The notes beneath the pieces are model-generated. The model ran no database searches. It saw only the letters and a list, made by a program, of their open reading frames with translations, and had not been told where the DNA came from. This document shows, piece by piece, positions 1-9,756 of a DNA stretch of 64,000 nt (position 1 is its first letter; each line of letters begins with the position of its first letter). The stretch is from contig NZ_CP086111.1 of assembly GCF_016806835.2 (NCBI RefSeq), forward strand, positions 2,367,001-2,431,000. Reading direction: 5' to 3'. The position numbers were made by a program, and so were the translations under genes. Source of the DNA: Skermanella rosea (GTDB lineage Bacteria; Pseudomonadota; Alphaproteobacteria; Azospirillales; Azospirillaceae).

Positions 1-272
1 AGATAGCAGACTTCCAGGAAATTGCAGTTTTCGGCCAGATCCTCGATGGCATAGCCGCGGTGCAGCAGAATCCCCTCATCGCCGTCGATGTAGGTGATCT
101 TGGATTCGCAACTGCCGGTCGAGGTGAAGCCCGGATCGTAGGTGAAATATCCGGTTTCGGCATAAAGTTTGCGAATATCGATCACTTCCGGACCGGTCGT
201 GCCTTCAAGTACCGGAAAATTATAGGATTTCCCGGTGCTGTTATCAGTCAGCGTAACCGTTTTCTGGCTCAT
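1..272 (-). CDS. gltA: Citrate synthase, N-terminal part (partial)
   Basis: The reverse strand encodes the first 90 residues of a type II citrate synthase, which condenses acetyl-CoA and oxaloacetate in the TCA cycle. It begins [11 protein letters not shown] and contains the family signatures [19 protein letters not shown] and [11 protein letters not shown]. The ATG is preceded by an AAGGAAG ribosome site. The gene runs off the left edge, so the catalytic His and Asp are not visible. It lies downstream of gltX on the same strand with about 100 bp between them, an order common in Rhodospirillales. Confidence 0.95.
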   Translation of the reverse strand, partial: MSQKTVTLTDNSTGKSYNFPVLEGTTGPEVIDIRKLYAETGYFTYDPGFTSTGSCESKITYIDGDEGILLHRGYAIEDLAENCNFLEVCY

Positions 273-374
273 CTCGGCACTTCCTTGTGATTGCGGCCTC
301 GGATTTCCCCGGACCGTCTCATATCAGGAGAGAATAATGCTGCAAAGCGGTCTTGGCAACGCAGCGCGTCGGCC

Positions 375-1781
375 CTAGCGCGGCTGCGCAACATCAGCAA
401 TGCGCGCGAGGGTTTCGGTTTTCCCTAATAACTCTGCAACCTCGAAAATGGGTGGGGAAATTGTCGAGCCCGACAACGCCGCCCTGAGCGGCTGCGCCAC
501 CTTGCCCAGCTTCAGACCCCGGTTCTCCGCGAATTCCCTTACTTTCGTCTCTATATCGGTCGAATTCCAAGCGTCGAATGGCCGCAACTCATCGGCCAGA
601 TCGGCGAGCAGGGTGGCTCCGTCCCCGGCCACCAGGTCGGCCGCCTTTCCCGTCACGGCGATCGGCCTGTCTGCAACGTAGAATTGTGCGGACTCGGCGA
701 GTTCAACAAGCGTCTTGGCGCGTTGCTTAAGGCCCGGCATGGCCCGCGTCAACAGGTCGCGGCCCGAAGTCCCGATCGTCCTGCCAAGCCTGGTCTCGAT
801 GATCGGCGTGATCAGCCCGGTCAGGCGGTCGTCATCGGCCAGCCGCATGTAATGGGCGTTGAGGTTGTCCAGCTTGGCGAAGTCGAACCGGGACGGCGAC
901 CGCCCGATCCCGCCGAGGTCGAACCACTCGATAGCCTGCTCCGTCGAGATGATCTCGTCGTCGCCATGCCCCCATCCGAGGCGGAGCAGGTAGTTGCGCA
1001 CCGCCTCGGGCAGGTAGCCCATGTCCCTGTAGGCGTCAACGCCCAGGGCGCCGTGACGTTTCGACAGTTTCGCGCCGTCAGCCCCATGGATGAGAGGGAT
1101 ATGCGCGAATTCGGGCAGGTCCCACCCCATGGCACGGTAGATCTGCACCTGACGGAAGGTGTTGGTCAGGTGGTCGTCGCCACGGATCACGTGGGTCACG
1201 TTCATGTCGTGGTCGTCCACCACGACCGACAGCATGTAGGTCGGCGTGCCGTCGGCCCGCAGCAGGACCATGTCGTCGAGCTGCGCATTCTGCACCCGCA
1301 CCTCGCCCTGGACATGGTCCTGGACGACGGTCTCGCCCTCCTGCGGCGCCTTCAGCCGGACCACCGGGGCGACCCCGGCGGGAGCTTCGGACGGATCGCG
1401 GTCACGCCAGCGGCCGTCGTATCGCATCGGCTGGCCCGCCGCCTTCTGTGCCGCGCGCATGGCCTCCAGCTCTTCCTGGCTGGCGTAGCAGCGATACGCA
1501 TGACCGGCCTCCAGCATCCGATGGGCCACCTCTGCATGGCGGTCCCGCCGCTCGAACTGCGAGACGGCTTCGCCGTTCCAGTCGAGTTCCAGCCATTTCA
1601 ATCCGTCGAGGATCGCCTCGACCGCCGCGTCCGTGGAGCGGGCGCGATCGGTATCCTCGATGCGCAACAGGAAGGTGCCGCCGTGGTGGCGGGCGAACAG
1701 CCAATTGAAGAGGGCCGTACGCGCCCCGCCGATATGGAGAAACCCGGTGGGCGAGGGCGCAAAACGCGTGACGACGGACAT
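375..1781 (-). CDS. gltX: Glutamyl-tRNA synthetase
   Basis: Class I aminoacyl-tRNA synthetase of 468 residues, the usual GluRS length, which charges tRNA-Glu with glutamate in the cytosol. The N-terminus reads [19 protein letters not shown], with the HIGH-type motif at residues 16-19. The KMSKS-type loop appears as KLSKR near residue 238. An upstream in-frame start at 1952 would add 57 residues overlapping comEC with no similarity to the family, so the ATG at 1781 is chosen. It is divergent from comEC with an 88-bp shared upstream region and reads toward gltA. Confidence 0.97.
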   Translation of the reverse strand: MSVVTRFAPSPTGFLHIGGARTALFNWLFARHHGGTFLLRIEDTDRARSTDAAVEAILDGLKWLELDWNGEAVSQFERRDRHAEVAHRMLEAGHAYRCYASQEELEAMRAAQKAAGQPMRYDGRWRDRDPSEAPAGVAPVVRLKAPQEGETVVQDHVQGEVRVQNAQLDDMVLLRADGTPTYMLSVVVDDHDMNVTHVIRGDDHLTNTFRQVQIYRAMGWDLPEFAHIPLIHGADGAKLSKRHGALGVDAYRDMGYLPEAVRNYLLRLGWGHGDDEIISTEQAIEWFDLGGIGRSPSRFDFAKLDNLNAHYMRLADDDRLTGLITPIIETRLGRTIGTSGRDLLTRAMPGLKQRAKTLVELAESAQFYVADRPIAVTGKAADLVAGDGATLLADLADELRPFDAWNSTDIETKVREFAENRGLKLGKVAQPLRAALSGSTISPPIFEVAELLGKTETLARIADVAQPR

Positions 1782-1869
1782 CGTAACCGCAATTCCGATC
1801 TGCACTGACAAAATGGTAACGGCTGACATAGCACATAGGTGCCCGACATGCACCCCAACCGGCGGGACG

Positions 1870-3975
1870 ATGGTAAGGCTTGCTCTGCACGCGCTCGCCG
1901 GCTGCCTGGCGGCGGAGCGGGAACGCTGGATCCTCTGGGCGCCGGTCGGCATCGGGACCGGAGTCGCCGGCTATTTCGCGCTGCCCGCCGAGCCTCCGGA
2001 ATGGACCGGCCCGGCCGCCGCGCTGGTCCTCGTCGCGGCGGCCGTCCTGGCGCGGCGCCGCGTGGTGGCGCCTCTCGCCTGCCTGGCGGTCCTGACGGTG
2101 GTGCTGGGCTTCACCGCCGCCCAGGTCCGGACGGCGACGGTGGCGGCTCCCTTCCTGGCGCGGGAAATCGGACCGGTGCCGCTGACCGGCCGGGTGATCG
2201 CCATCGACCGGCTGGAGAAGGGCGGCCGGGTCCTGCTGGGCGACTTGTCGATCCCGCGGGTGGAGCCCGGGGCGACGCCCCGCCTGGTGCGCGTGCGGCT
2301 GCGCGATGCCGCCCAGTTGCCGGCGCCGGGCGAGCGGGTTCGCATCCTTGCCGTGGTCGGCCCGCCCGGAGTCCCGGTGGCGCCGGGAGCCTACGACTTC
2401 GCCAGGACGGCCTTCTTCGCCGGAATCGGCGGGGTCGGCTACGCGGTCGGGCGCGTGGAACGGGTGGAGCCGGTACCGGCCGGGCGCTGGGCGGACCTGA
2501 TGGCCCGGACCGAGCGCGTGCGTCTCGCCATGGCCCTGCGCATCGACGAGGCGGTGGGCGGCGCGGAGGGCGGGGTGATCGCGGCCCTGATGACCGGCCA
2601 GCAGACCGCCATTCCCGAGCAGGTGATGGAGGATTTCCGCGGTTCCGGCCTTGCCCACCTGCTGTCGATTTCCGGCCTTCACGTCGGGTTGGTCGCCGGC
2701 CTCGTGTTCTTCGCGGTCCGAGCCCTCCTGGCGCTGGTCGAGTCGGTCGCGCTGAACCGGCCGATCAAGAAGATCGCCGCCGTCGCCGCCATGGCGGCCG
2801 CGTTCTGCTACATGCTGGTGGTCGGTTCGCCGGTCCCGACCGAGCGCTCGGTCCTGATGACGGGGCTTGCGCTGGCCGCCATCCTGATGGACCGCAACCC
2901 GTTCAGCATGCGCCTGATCGCCTTCGCGGCGACGGTCCTCATGCTGAAGGAGCCGGAAAGCCTGCTCGGCGCCAGCTTCCAGATGTCCTTCGGCGCCGTC
3001 GTGGCCCTGATCGCGGCCTATGAGGTGATCAGCCCCCGGTGGGCCCGGATGCGGCGGGAGACGGGGCCGGTCGGACGCGCGGCGCTCCACATCGCCGGCA
3101 TCGCCCTGACGTCGGTGATCGCGAGCCTCGCCACCACGCCCTTCTCGATGTTTCATTTCCAGCAGGTGCAGTACTACGGCGTGCTCGCCAACATGGTCGC
3201 CGTGCCGGTCACCTCGTTCTGGGTGATGCCACTCTGCCTGGTGGTCTACCTGGCGATGCCGTTCGGTCTCGAACAGCTGCCGCTGACGGGCATGGGCTGG
3301 GGCGTCACCGTGATCATCGAGACCGCGCGGGTCACGGCCGGTCTGCCGGGCGCGTCCCAGCTGGTCGCGGCCATGCCCGGCTTCGCACTTCCCGTCATGG
3401 CGTGCGGCGGTCTGTGGCTCGCCCTTTGGCGGCAATGGTGGCGCCTGCTCGGAATTCCGCCGATCGCCGCCGGTCTCCTGACGCTGGCCCTGGACGACCG
3501 GCCCGACATCATGGTCGACGAGGCCGGCAAGCTGATGGCGGTGCGCGACGCGTCCGGCGCGCTCGCGCTGTCGTCGCGAAACGCCGGCCGTTTCGCGGCC
3601 GAGGTCTGGCTCCGCCGCGACGGGGCGCTTCAGGCCGGCGTCTGGCCGCAGCAGGGCACAGGCGCCGGCGGCATGCTGACCTGCGACAGGTCCGGCTGCC
3701 TCTACCGTGCCAAGGGCCACACCGTGGCGCTGGCAAGGTCCAGGCAAATGCTGGCGGAGGACTGCGCGGTGGCCGACATCGTGATTTCCGCCGATCCGGC
3801 GCCTCGCGGCTGCGCCGCCGGACTGGTGATCGACCTCTGGAGGCTGCGTCGCGACGGCGCCCACGCGATCCGTCTGGCACCGGGGTCCGTACGGGTCGAT
3901 ACGGTGGCCGCCGATCGCGGACGGCGTCCCTGGACCGGCACCGACGGATTACCGCAAGAAGGCCGCGAGCGGTGA
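1870..3975 (+). CDS. comEC: ComEC/Rec2-family DNA uptake channel protein
   Basis: Polytopic inner-membrane protein of 701 residues. A short cytosolic start is followed by a DUF4131-type domain, then the Competence domain, with the signature [11 protein letters not shown] near residue 238 and [11 protein letters not shown] near residue 264, then many hydrophobic segments. The family transports single-stranded DNA across the inner membrane during transformation. The C-terminal 150 residues resemble the degenerate tail of alphaproteobacterial homologues and lack the HxHxDH zinc motif of a beta-lactamase-like nuclease. The start at 1870 gives the family N-terminus (AAERERW); in-frame starts further left would overlap gltX antisense. 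Confidence 0.93.
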   Translation: MVRLALHALAGCLAAERERWILWAPVGIGTGVAGYFALPAEPPEWTGPAAALVLVAAAVLARRRVVAPLACLAVLTVVLGFTAAQVRTATVAAPFLAREIGPVPLTGRVIAIDRLEKGGRVLLGDLSIPRVEPGATPRLVRVRLRDAAQLPAPGERVRILAVVGPPGVPVAPGAYDFARTAFFAGIGGVGYAVGRVERVEPVPAGRWADLMARTERVRLAMALRIDEAVGGAEGGVIAALMTGQQTAIPEQVMEDFRGSGLAHLLSISGLHVGLVAGLVFFAVRALLALVESVALNRPIKKIAAVAAMAAAFCYMLVVGSPVPTERSVLMTGLALAAILMDRNPFSMRLIAFAATVLMLKEPESLLGASFQMSFGAVVALIAAYEVISPRWARMRRETGPVGRAALHIAGIALTSVIASLATTPFSMFHFQQVQYYGVLANMVAVPVTSFWVMPLCLVVYLAMPFGLEQLPLTGMGWGVTVIIETARVTAGLPGASQLVAAMPGFALPVMACGGLWLALWRQWWRLLGIPPIAAGLLTLALDDRPDIMVDEAGKLMAVRDASGALALSSRNAGRFAAEVWLRRDGALQAGVWPQQGTGAGGMLTCDRSGCLYRAKGHTVALARSRQMLAEDCAVADIVISADPAPRGCAAGLVIDLWRLRRDGAHAIRLAPGSVRVDTVAADRGRRPWTGTDGLPQEGRER

Positions 3976-4032
3976 CGGTACGGCGAACTACCCCTTTCGG
4001 GCGCTGGCTTGAGGGGGCCTTTCGGGTGTTTA

Positions 4033-4058
4033 CACCTCTGACACGATGTTCAGAGGTG
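4033..4058 (+). promoter_or_regulatory. Hairpin covering the ribosome binding site of the next gene
   Basis: CACCTCTGA (4033-4041) pairs perfectly with TCAGAGGTG (4050-4058) across an 8-base loop. The right arm contains AGAGGTG, the only plausible Shine-Dalgarno sequence, five bases before the ATG at 4063. Folding would hide the ribosome site, as in simple RNA thermometers or translationally controlled envelope genes. The hairpin could also be the comEC terminator, but no T-run follows. Confidence 0.5.
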
Positions 4059-4062
4059 AATT

Positions 4063-4539
4063 ATGCGTAAGCTCGTCCTTTCGATCTTCCTGTCCGGATC
4101 CCTGCTGGCCACGGCCGGCTGCGCGGACGGGATCGGCACGAAGCAGGGCGTGGGTACCCTGGGCGGCGCGGCGGCGGGCGGATTGGCCGGCTCGCAGTTC
4201 GGCAAGGGCAAGGGGCAGCTGGCGATGACCGCGGGCGGCGTCCTTCTCGGCGCGTTGCTCGGCGGCGAGGTCGGGAAGTCGCTCGACCGGGCGGACCAGG
4301 CCTATGCGACCCAGGCGGCCAACCGGGCCTATGATGCGCCCGTGGGCGAGACCATCCAGTGGCAGAACCCGGAGAGCGGCAACTACGGGACGGTTACTCC
4401 GATCCGCGAAGGCCGCAACACGCAGACGGGCCAGTATTGCCGGGAGTTCAACCAGACGATCTATGTCGGCGGACGCGCGGAGCAGGCAACCGGCCGTGCC
4501 TGCCAGCAGCAGGACGGCACCTGGCAGATCGTCCCCTGA
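4063..4539 (+). CDS. Glycine-zipper outer-membrane lipoprotein (17 kDa antigen-like)
   Basis: A 158-residue protein with a lipoprotein signal peptide ending in the lipobox ATAGC. A glycine-zipper segment (GTLGGAAAGGLAGSQFGKG, then GGVLLGALLGGEVGKSLDRAD) is typical of the Rickettsia 17-kDa surface antigen / SlyB-like family, and the C-terminal half carries the motif GQYCREF. Such proteins sit in the outer membrane and stabilise the envelope. It is followed 47 bp later by a paralogue. Its ribosome site lies in a perfect hairpin. Confidence 0.85.
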   Translation: MRKLVLSIFLSGSLLATAGCADGIGTKQGVGTLGGAAAGGLAGSQFGKGKGQLAMTAGGVLLGALLGGEVGKSLDRADQAYATQAANRAYDAPVGETIQWQNPESGNYGTVTPIREGRNTQTGQYCREFNQTIYVGGRAEQATGRACQQQDGTWQIVP

Positions 4540-4586
4540 CGCTGCCGGGCATCCGGGAGCGGAGGAACCGCCGGGGAGGGGACTCC

Positions 4587-5150
4587 ATGAGAAATCCGAT
4601 CGCGGCGATCACCGTCATGGCACTGGTCGCCGGATGCACGCCCTACGCCGGCGTCGGCTATGGCACCGGCTACAAAGGCTTCAACGTGGGAACCGGGGTC
4701 AGTCTCTCCCCCGGTCTCCTGTCCGGCGGCGCCCTCGGGCTCGGCTCGGGAACCAAGCAGACCTTCGGGACGCTGGGCGGCGCGGCATTGGGCGGCTTCG
4801 CCGGGTCCCGCATCGGCGGCGGGACCGGCAGGCTGGCGGCGGTCGGTGCCGGCACGCTGCTGGGCGCCTTTCTCGGCTCCGGCATCGGCGGATCGCTGGA
4901 CCGGGCCGACGAGGCCTACGCCCGCCAGGCGGCGGCGCACGCCTATTCGGCGCCGATCGGGATGCCGGTCCAGTGGAGCAATCCCCAGACCGGGAACATG
5001 GGCGCCATCCGGACCACGCGGGACGGGTGGTCTACCTCGGGCGCCTATTGCCGGGAGTTCCAGCAGCAGGTGGTCGTCGGCGGCAGGGTGCAGTCGGCTT
5101 TCGGGCAGGCCTGCCAGCAGCCGGACGGGACCTGGAGAATCGTCGGCTGA
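4587..5150 (+). CDS. Second glycine-zipper lipoprotein, paralogue of the preceding gene
   Basis: A 187-residue lipoprotein with lipobox LVAGC near residue 16, a glycine zipper (GTLGGAALGGFAGSRIGGG, GTLLGAFLGSGIGGSLDRAD) and the same C-terminal motif, GAYCREFQQ, and ending TWRIVG, as its neighbour. The start at 4587 has a GGGGAGGGG ribosome site. The pair is clearly a tandem duplication that has diverged. The insert between lipobox and zipper (residues 17-55, Gly/Tyr-rich) is longer here. Outer-membrane location is inferred from the lipobox. Confidence 0.85.
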   Translation: MRNPIAAITVMALVAGCTPYAGVGYGTGYKGFNVGTGVSLSPGLLSGGALGLGSGTKQTFGTLGGAALGGFAGSRIGGGTGRLAAVGAGTLLGAFLGSGIGGSLDRADEAYARQAAAHAYSAPIGMPVQWSNPQTGNMGAIRTTRDGWSTSGAYCREFQQQVVVGGRVQSAFGQACQQPDGTWRIVG

Positions 5151-5236
5151 TGCGGATATAGCCGTATGCTTTCGTTGTCGCGGCCGGCCCGAAATCCGAT
5201 AATCGGCTTCCGGGAGCGAAACGCGAAAGAGCCGAC

Positions 5237-5920
5237 ATGCCGGCATATCGTATACTCATAGCCGACGACCATCCGCTGATGCGGGCGGCTCTCCGGCACG
5301 CCGTCGCCCAGTCCCTGCCGGACGCCGCCCTGATCGAGGCCGGGAACTTCGACCAGGTGATGGACATCGTCGGCAGCCGGCGTGACGCCATCGACCTGAT
5401 TCTGCTCGACCTGCACATGCCGGGCATGAACGGCTTCATCGGCCTGTTCCTTCTGCGCGGCGAACATCCGGCGATCCCGGTGATCGTCGTCTCCGCGCTG
5501 GAGGACGGGATGACCATCCAGCGCTCGCTGGAATACGGCGCATCGGGCTTCGTTCCGAAATCGGCGCCGATCGAGACGATCTCCGAGGCGCTGCACGCCG
5601 TCCTGGAAGGCGGCGACTGGTTTCCCGCGATCGAGGGGGAAGCCCCGCCCGAACCGGTTCCCGATTCGGACTTCGCGGAACGCATCGCCTCCCTGACGCC
5701 GCAGCAGCTCCGCGTCCTCTCGGGGATCACGGCGGGCAAGCTGAACAAGCAGATCGCCTTCGAACTCGCCGTATCCGAGGCGACCGTGAAGGCCCACGTG
5801 ACCGTCATCCTGCGCAAGCTGGGCCTGCACAGCCGCACGCAGGTGATCATCGCCGCCGGGCGCCTCGTGGTCGAGGCTCCCCGCGAGGAGTCCGCGACCG
5901 GGCGGATCTCGCCGGCTTGA
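5237..5920 (+). CDS. LuxR-type response regulator, CrbR/ErdR-like
   Basis: A 227-residue NarL/FixJ regulator. The receiver domain (residues 1-125) has acidic residues ADDH, phospho-acceptor Asp in LLLDLHMPGMNG and the conserved Lys in FVPKSAP. The LuxR HTH (about 150-215) contains LTPQQLRVLSGI and SEATVKAHVTVILRKLGLHS. It lies convergent with, and 26 bp from, a SLC5-type hybrid kinase that is itself divergent from actP. This arrangement matches CrbS/CrbR (MxtR/ErdR) systems that switch on acetate uptake and activation in other proteobacteria. The acetate link is inferred from context. Confidence 0.85.
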   Translation: MPAYRILIADDHPLMRAALRHAVAQSLPDAALIEAGNFDQVMDIVGSRRDAIDLILLDLHMPGMNGFIGLFLLRGEHPAIPVIVVSALEDGMTIQRSLEYGASGFVPKSAPIETISEALHAVLEGGDWFPAIEGEAPPEPVPDSDFAERIASLTPQQLRVLSGITAGKLNKQIAFELAVSEATVKAHVTVILRKLGLHSRTQVIIAAGRLVVEAPREESATGRISPA

Positions 5921-5946
5921 CGGGATCGCCGGTCGCAAGGGGCGGA

Positions 5947-8900
5947 CTACTCCGCGGCCTGGCGGGCGCGTGCGACCAGCTGCGCCACGAGGGCCCGCAA
6001 GGCGCCGGGGCGGAGCGGTTTGCGGGCCAGCGCGATGCCCCGGGCGGCAACCTCTTCCTGGACCGCGTGACCGTGGTCGGCGGTGATCAGGGCGGCCGGA
6101 ACGGACGTTCCCAGGTGCTTCTCCAGTTCGCTCAGCGCCTCGAGCCCGGTCGAGCCGAAATCGAGGTGGTAATCGGTCAGGATGGCGTCGGGAATCCGCC
6201 CGTCCAGCGCCGCCAGCGCGCTCCCGGCGTCGGCGGCGGTCACCACGCGGCAGCCCCAGCCCTCCAGAAGCGTCGCCATGCCGCGCGACACGGCGGGGTC
6301 GTTGTCGATGCACAGGACGAGCGCCGCGCCGAAATCCCGGCTGGGTCGCCGGGAAGGCTGGCGCCGCAGGATCACGGCGGCGGCGGCGTAGGGCACTTCG
6401 ATCGCGAAGCAGCTTCCGCGGCCGCGCTCTGACCGGACCGTCACCTTTTGGCCCAGGATGCCGGCCAGGCGCTCGACGATGCTCAAGCCCAGCCCCAGCC
6501 CCTTGCCGCGTTCCGCCGGGACGTCGTCGAGCTGCCGGAACTCCACGAAGATATCCTTCAGCTTGTCGTCGGGAATGCCGACGCCGGTGTCCCATACCTC
6601 GATCCGCAATCCGCCGCGCTTCCGGCGGCAGCCGAGCAGGACCCGGCCGGACCCGGTATAGCGGATCGCGTTCGCCAGGAAATTCTGCAGGATACGGCGG
6701 AGAAGGGCTGGATCGCTGCTCACCGCCGCGGTCGAGGCGACCATGCGAAGACCCAGCCCGTGCCGCGCGGCGAGCACGGTGAACTCGTCGCGGAGCGGAC
6801 CCAGCACGTCGTCGATCCGGAAATCGACCGTCTTGGCGGTCACGACGCCGGAATCCAGTTTGGAGACGTCAAGCAATTCGCCGAGCAGTTCCTCCACCGA
6901 CCGCAGGGACGCGTCGACCTGGCCGATCAGCGGATCGGCGTCCCGCTCCGCCAGGGCCGAAAGGAACAGGCGTGCCGCGTGGAGAGGCTGCATCAGGTCG
7001 TGACCGGCCGCCGCCAGGAAGCGGGTCTTGCTCCGGTTGGCCCGTTCGGCCTCGGCCTTGGCCGCGGCAAGGTCGGAGGTGCGCTCCTCGATCCGCCGCT
7101 CCAGCCCCTCGTTCGCCTCCCGCAGCGCGGCGGCTGTCCGGTGGCGCTCGGTCACGTCGGTGCAGGTCATCACGAAGCCGCCGTTCGGCATCGGATCCGC
7201 CGCCACCTCCAGGACGGTGCCGTCGGGCTGCCGCCGCTCGAACCGGCCGGAGCGCACAAGCCCGCTTCCCATGATCTCGGACAGCGGCATGTCGGCCTTC
7301 AGCAGACCCTCGGGCAGTCCGTTCAGGGCGACGAACCGCCGGTTCCAGGTCATCACCCTGTCGTCGTGATCGACGACGCAGACACCCTGGTGGATGTTCT
7401 CCAGCGTCGCGCGCAGCAGGTCATGCTTGGCGAGGATCGCCCGGGAAGCCTCGTCCAGCATCGACCGCGCGTCGAGCGGGGACAGACGGCCGCCCTTCAG
7501 CATGCCGGCGACGACGATGCGGGCGGAGGCCGACCCCAGGGCTCCTGCCAGCAGGTGCTCGGTGAGCCGCACCGCTTCGGCATCGGCCTTGTCGAGCCAT
7601 CCGGTCCGGCCGGCGAAGACGGCGTCGGCCCTCTCGGTGCCGACATAGCGGGCCGCCAGGGCATGCAGATCGGCCACGCGGGTCATGCCCCGGACCGCGC
7701 CGGACCTGCCGTCGGACCGCATCGCGACGAACCGTTCCGCCTGCTGACGCTCGACGTCGCGCTGCGGAACCAGGAACGACAGGACGATGTAGCAGGCCAG
7801 GTTCAGTCCGAGGCTCCACAGGACCGAATGGGTCAGCGGATCGGGGCCGGGCATGCCCAGCAGGGCGCGGGGATTCAGCCAGCCCACGCCCAACGGTCCT
7901 TCCACCAGCAGGGCAGCGTCCATCCACCCGGCATCCGCCAAGGACGGCAGCAGGGCGGTATAGGTCCAGACCGAGAAACCCGCGGCGATGCCGCCGATGG
8001 CCCCGGCGCGGTTGCCGCGCCGCCAGACCAATCCGCCGAACAGGGCCGGTGCGAACTGGGCCACGGCGGCGAACGAGACGAGGCCGATGGTGGTCAGCGG
8101 GTATGCGGCGCCGATCAGCCGGTGGAAGCCATACGCGAGCGCCAGGATGCCGACCACGGCGGACCGCCGGATGAGCAGCAGCATGCGCGCCGGATCGTCG
8201 CGCCACGCGGCGGCGCCCGGCCGCAGGCGGAGCAGGGCGGGAACGACCACGTCGTTGCAGACCATGGTGCTGAGCGTCACCGCGGCGACGATGATCATTC
8301 CGGTCCCGGCCGACAGTCCGCCGACGAAGGCGATCAGGGCGACGGTCGGCCAGCCCTCGGCCATCGGGATCGACACCATGAAGGTGTCGGCGCTGACGGT
8401 GCCGTCCGGGAACAGCAGGACGCCGGCCAGCGCCACGGGCATCACGAACAGGTTGATCACGACGAGATAGAGCGGGAACAGCCTGGATGCGGCCCTTACG
8501 TCGTCGACATGGACGTTCTCCACCACCGCCACGTGGAACTGGCGGGGCAGGCACAGGATCGCGAAGGCGGAAAGCAGCGTCATGGTCCACCAGCTCCAGC
8601 GCCCCAGGTCCGGCACGAGCATCCCGCGCAGGTCGGGATGGGCCGAGACCCTCTCCCAAAGGGCACCGGGGCCGCCCATGATCGCGAAGGTGACCACCCC
8701 GCCGACGATCAGGAAAGCCGCCAGCTTCACCACCGATTCGAAGGCGACCGCCAGCACGAGGCCGCGATGGTGTTCGTTGGCGTGGATGTGCCGCACGCCG
8801 AACAGGATCGAGAACACCGCCATCGCCGCGGTCACCAGCATCACGGTGTCGGTCGAGATCAGGCGGTCGCCGGCGTCCGCCCCGGTCAGAGCCTCGAAGC

Positions 8901-9321
8901 TGATCGTGATGGCCTTCAGCTGGAGCGCCAGATAGGGCATCACGCCGACCACCGCCGTGACGGTGACCAGCGCCGCGACGGTCTGGCTCTTGCCGTAGCG
9001 CGCCGCCAGGAAGTCGGAGATCGAGACGACGTTCTCCGCCTTGGCGATGCGGACCATGCGCGCAAGCACCCGCGAGCCGAGGCCCAGCATCAGGATCGGG
9101 CCGAGATATATGGGCAGGAAATCGAAGCCGCTGACGCTGGCCCGGCCGACCGACCCGTAGAAGGTCCACGACGTGCAATAGACCGCCAGGCTCAGGGAGT
9201 AGAGGATCGGCGCCCTGGGAGCGCCCCGGCCGGCCGTGGACCAGCGGTCGCCCTGCCAAGCGACGGCGAACAACACGCAGAGGGTCCCGAGCGACACGAG
9301 CGCAACGATCCAGGTCTCCAT
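5947..9321 (-). CDS. SLC5-STAC-PAS hybrid sensor histidine kinase, CrbS/MxtR-like
   Basis: A very large kinase of 1124 residues. Residues 1-500 form a sodium:solute symporter-like domain with about 13 membrane segments. It is followed by a STAC-like linker, a PAS domain (near 645-750, ENIHQGVCVVDHDD), HisKA with the phospho-His in AAGHDLMQPLHAA near 773, an HATPase domain with GVGIPD and GKGLGLGLSI, and a C-terminal receiver with Asp in LTDYHLDFG near 1049. The receiver suggests a phosphorelay to the adjacent LuxR regulator. It probably senses acetate or a related flux at the inner membrane. The start is ATG at 9321 or GTG three bases earlier, both close to a G-rich site. Confidence 0.92.
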   Translation of the reverse strand: METWIVALVSLGTLCVLFAVAWQGDRWSTAGRGAPRAPILYSLSLAVYCTSWTFYGSVGRASVSGFDFLPIYLGPILMLGLGSRVLARMVRIAKAENVVSISDFLAARYGKSQTVAALVTVTAVVGVMPYLALQLKAITISFEALTGADAGDRLISTDTVMLVTAAMAVFSILFGVRHIHANEHHRGLVLAVAFESVVKLAAFLIVGGVVTFAIMGGPGALWERVSAHPDLRGMLVPDLGRWSWWTMTLLSAFAILCLPRQFHVAVVENVHVDDVRAASRLFPLYLVVINLFVMPVALAGVLLFPDGTVSADTFMVSIPMAEGWPTVALIAFVGGLSAGTGMIIVAAVTLSTMVCNDVVVPALLRLRPGAAAWRDDPARMLLLIRRSAVVGILALAYGFHRLIGAAYPLTTIGLVSFAAVAQFAPALFGGLVWRRGNRAGAIGGIAAGFSVWTYTALLPSLADAGWMDAALLVEGPLGVGWLNPRALLGMPGPDPLTHSVLWSLGLNLACYIVLSFLVPQRDVERQQAERFVAMRSDGRSGAVRGMTRVADLHALAARYVGTERADAVFAGRTGWLDKADAEAVRLTEHLLAGALGSASARIVVAGMLKGGRLSPLDARSMLDEASRAILAKHDLLRATLENIHQGVCVVDHDDRVMTWNRRFVALNGLPEGLLKADMPLSEIMGSGLVRSGRFERRQPDGTVLEVAADPMPNGGFVMTCTDVTERHRTAAALREANEGLERRIEERTSDLAAAKAEAERANRSKTRFLAAAGHDLMQPLHAARLFLSALAERDADPLIGQVDASLRSVEELLGELLDVSKLDSGVVTAKTVDFRIDDVLGPLRDEFTVLAARHGLGLRMVASTAAVSSDPALLRRILQNFLANAIRYTGSGRVLLGCRRKRGGLRIEVWDTGVGIPDDKLKDIFVEFRQLDDVPAERGKGLGLGLSIVERLAGILGQKVTVRSERGRGSCFAIEVPYAAAAVILRRQPSRRPSRDFGAALVLCIDNDPAVSRGMATLLEGWGCRVVTAADAGSALAALDGRIPDAILTDYHLDFGSTGLEALSELEKHLGTSVPAALITADHGHAVQEEVAARGIALARKPLRPGALRALVAQLVARARQAAE

Positions 9322-9324
9322 CAC

Positions 9325-9450
9325 CCCCTACCCGCACAATAATTTCGACCCCCTAGACCAAGGTCGGGGCTCCCAACGACCGGGCTCTAGTATTAAAGCT
9401 TGTTCACGATGAGGGCGGCCACGAAAAACAGCCTTCCGAGGAGACCCCAA
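9325..9450. promoter_or_regulatory. Divergent promoter region of the kinase and the acetate-permease operon
   Basis: The 126-bp spacer separates the two divergent units. It holds the palindrome GACC-AA-GGTC at 9356-9365 inside a C-rich/G-rich frame, and a TATTAA box at 9391-9396 that could serve as a -10 element for the rightward operon. Whether the CrbR-like regulator binds here is inference; I cannot match its operator. Confidence 0.35.
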
Positions 9451-9756
9451 ATGCGACAAGAATTGACGCACAAGATCAGAAATAATCCCAAATTCGCCGA
9501 GTTAACCCAAAAGCGCACAAAGTTCGGTTGGCAACTGTCCATCCTGATGCTGGCGCTCTACTACGGCTTCATCCTGATCGTTGCCTTTTTCCCCTCCCTG
9601 CTCGGCGTTCCGGTCTATGGCGTGATCACGCTGGGCATTCCCTTCGGCATCGTGATCATCCTCGCGGCGTTCCTGCTGACCGGCATCTACGTGCGCCGCG
9701 CCAACAGCGAATTCGACGAGCTGAACCGGCAGATCATCGAGGAGAGCAGGCAATGA
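9451..9756 (+). CDS. DUF485 (YjcH-like) small membrane protein
   Basis: A 101-residue protein with an N-terminal soluble part ([12 protein letters not shown] is the DUF485 signature) and two transmembrane segments around residues 27-50 and 60-84. DUF485 genes nearly always precede actP-type permeases, and the product is thought to be an accessory subunit. The start at 9451 has a GAGGAG site eight bases upstream. Its stop codon overlaps the actP start as ATGA, implying translational coupling. Confidence 0.92.
   Translation: MRQELTHKIRNNPKFAELTQKRTKFGWQLSILMLALYYGFILIVAFFPSLLGVPVYGVITLGIPFGIVIILAAFLLTGIYVRRANSEFDELNRQIIEESRQ

Noticed and set aside
1782-1952. N-terminal extension of gltX
   Set aside because: The 57 extra residues overlap comEC and precede the invariant GluRS start, and there is no ribosome site.
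1402-3864. A long minus-strand frame opposite comEC and the start of gltX
   Set aside because: It encodes His/Arg/Asp-rich sequence with no family match and contradicts both genes.
6448-9342. A very long open frame on the plus strand opposite the hybrid kinase
   Set aside because: It is antisense to a gene with clear domains throughout, and its translation is low-complexity (His/Gly/Asp/Gln-rich), as expected for shadows in GC-rich DNA.
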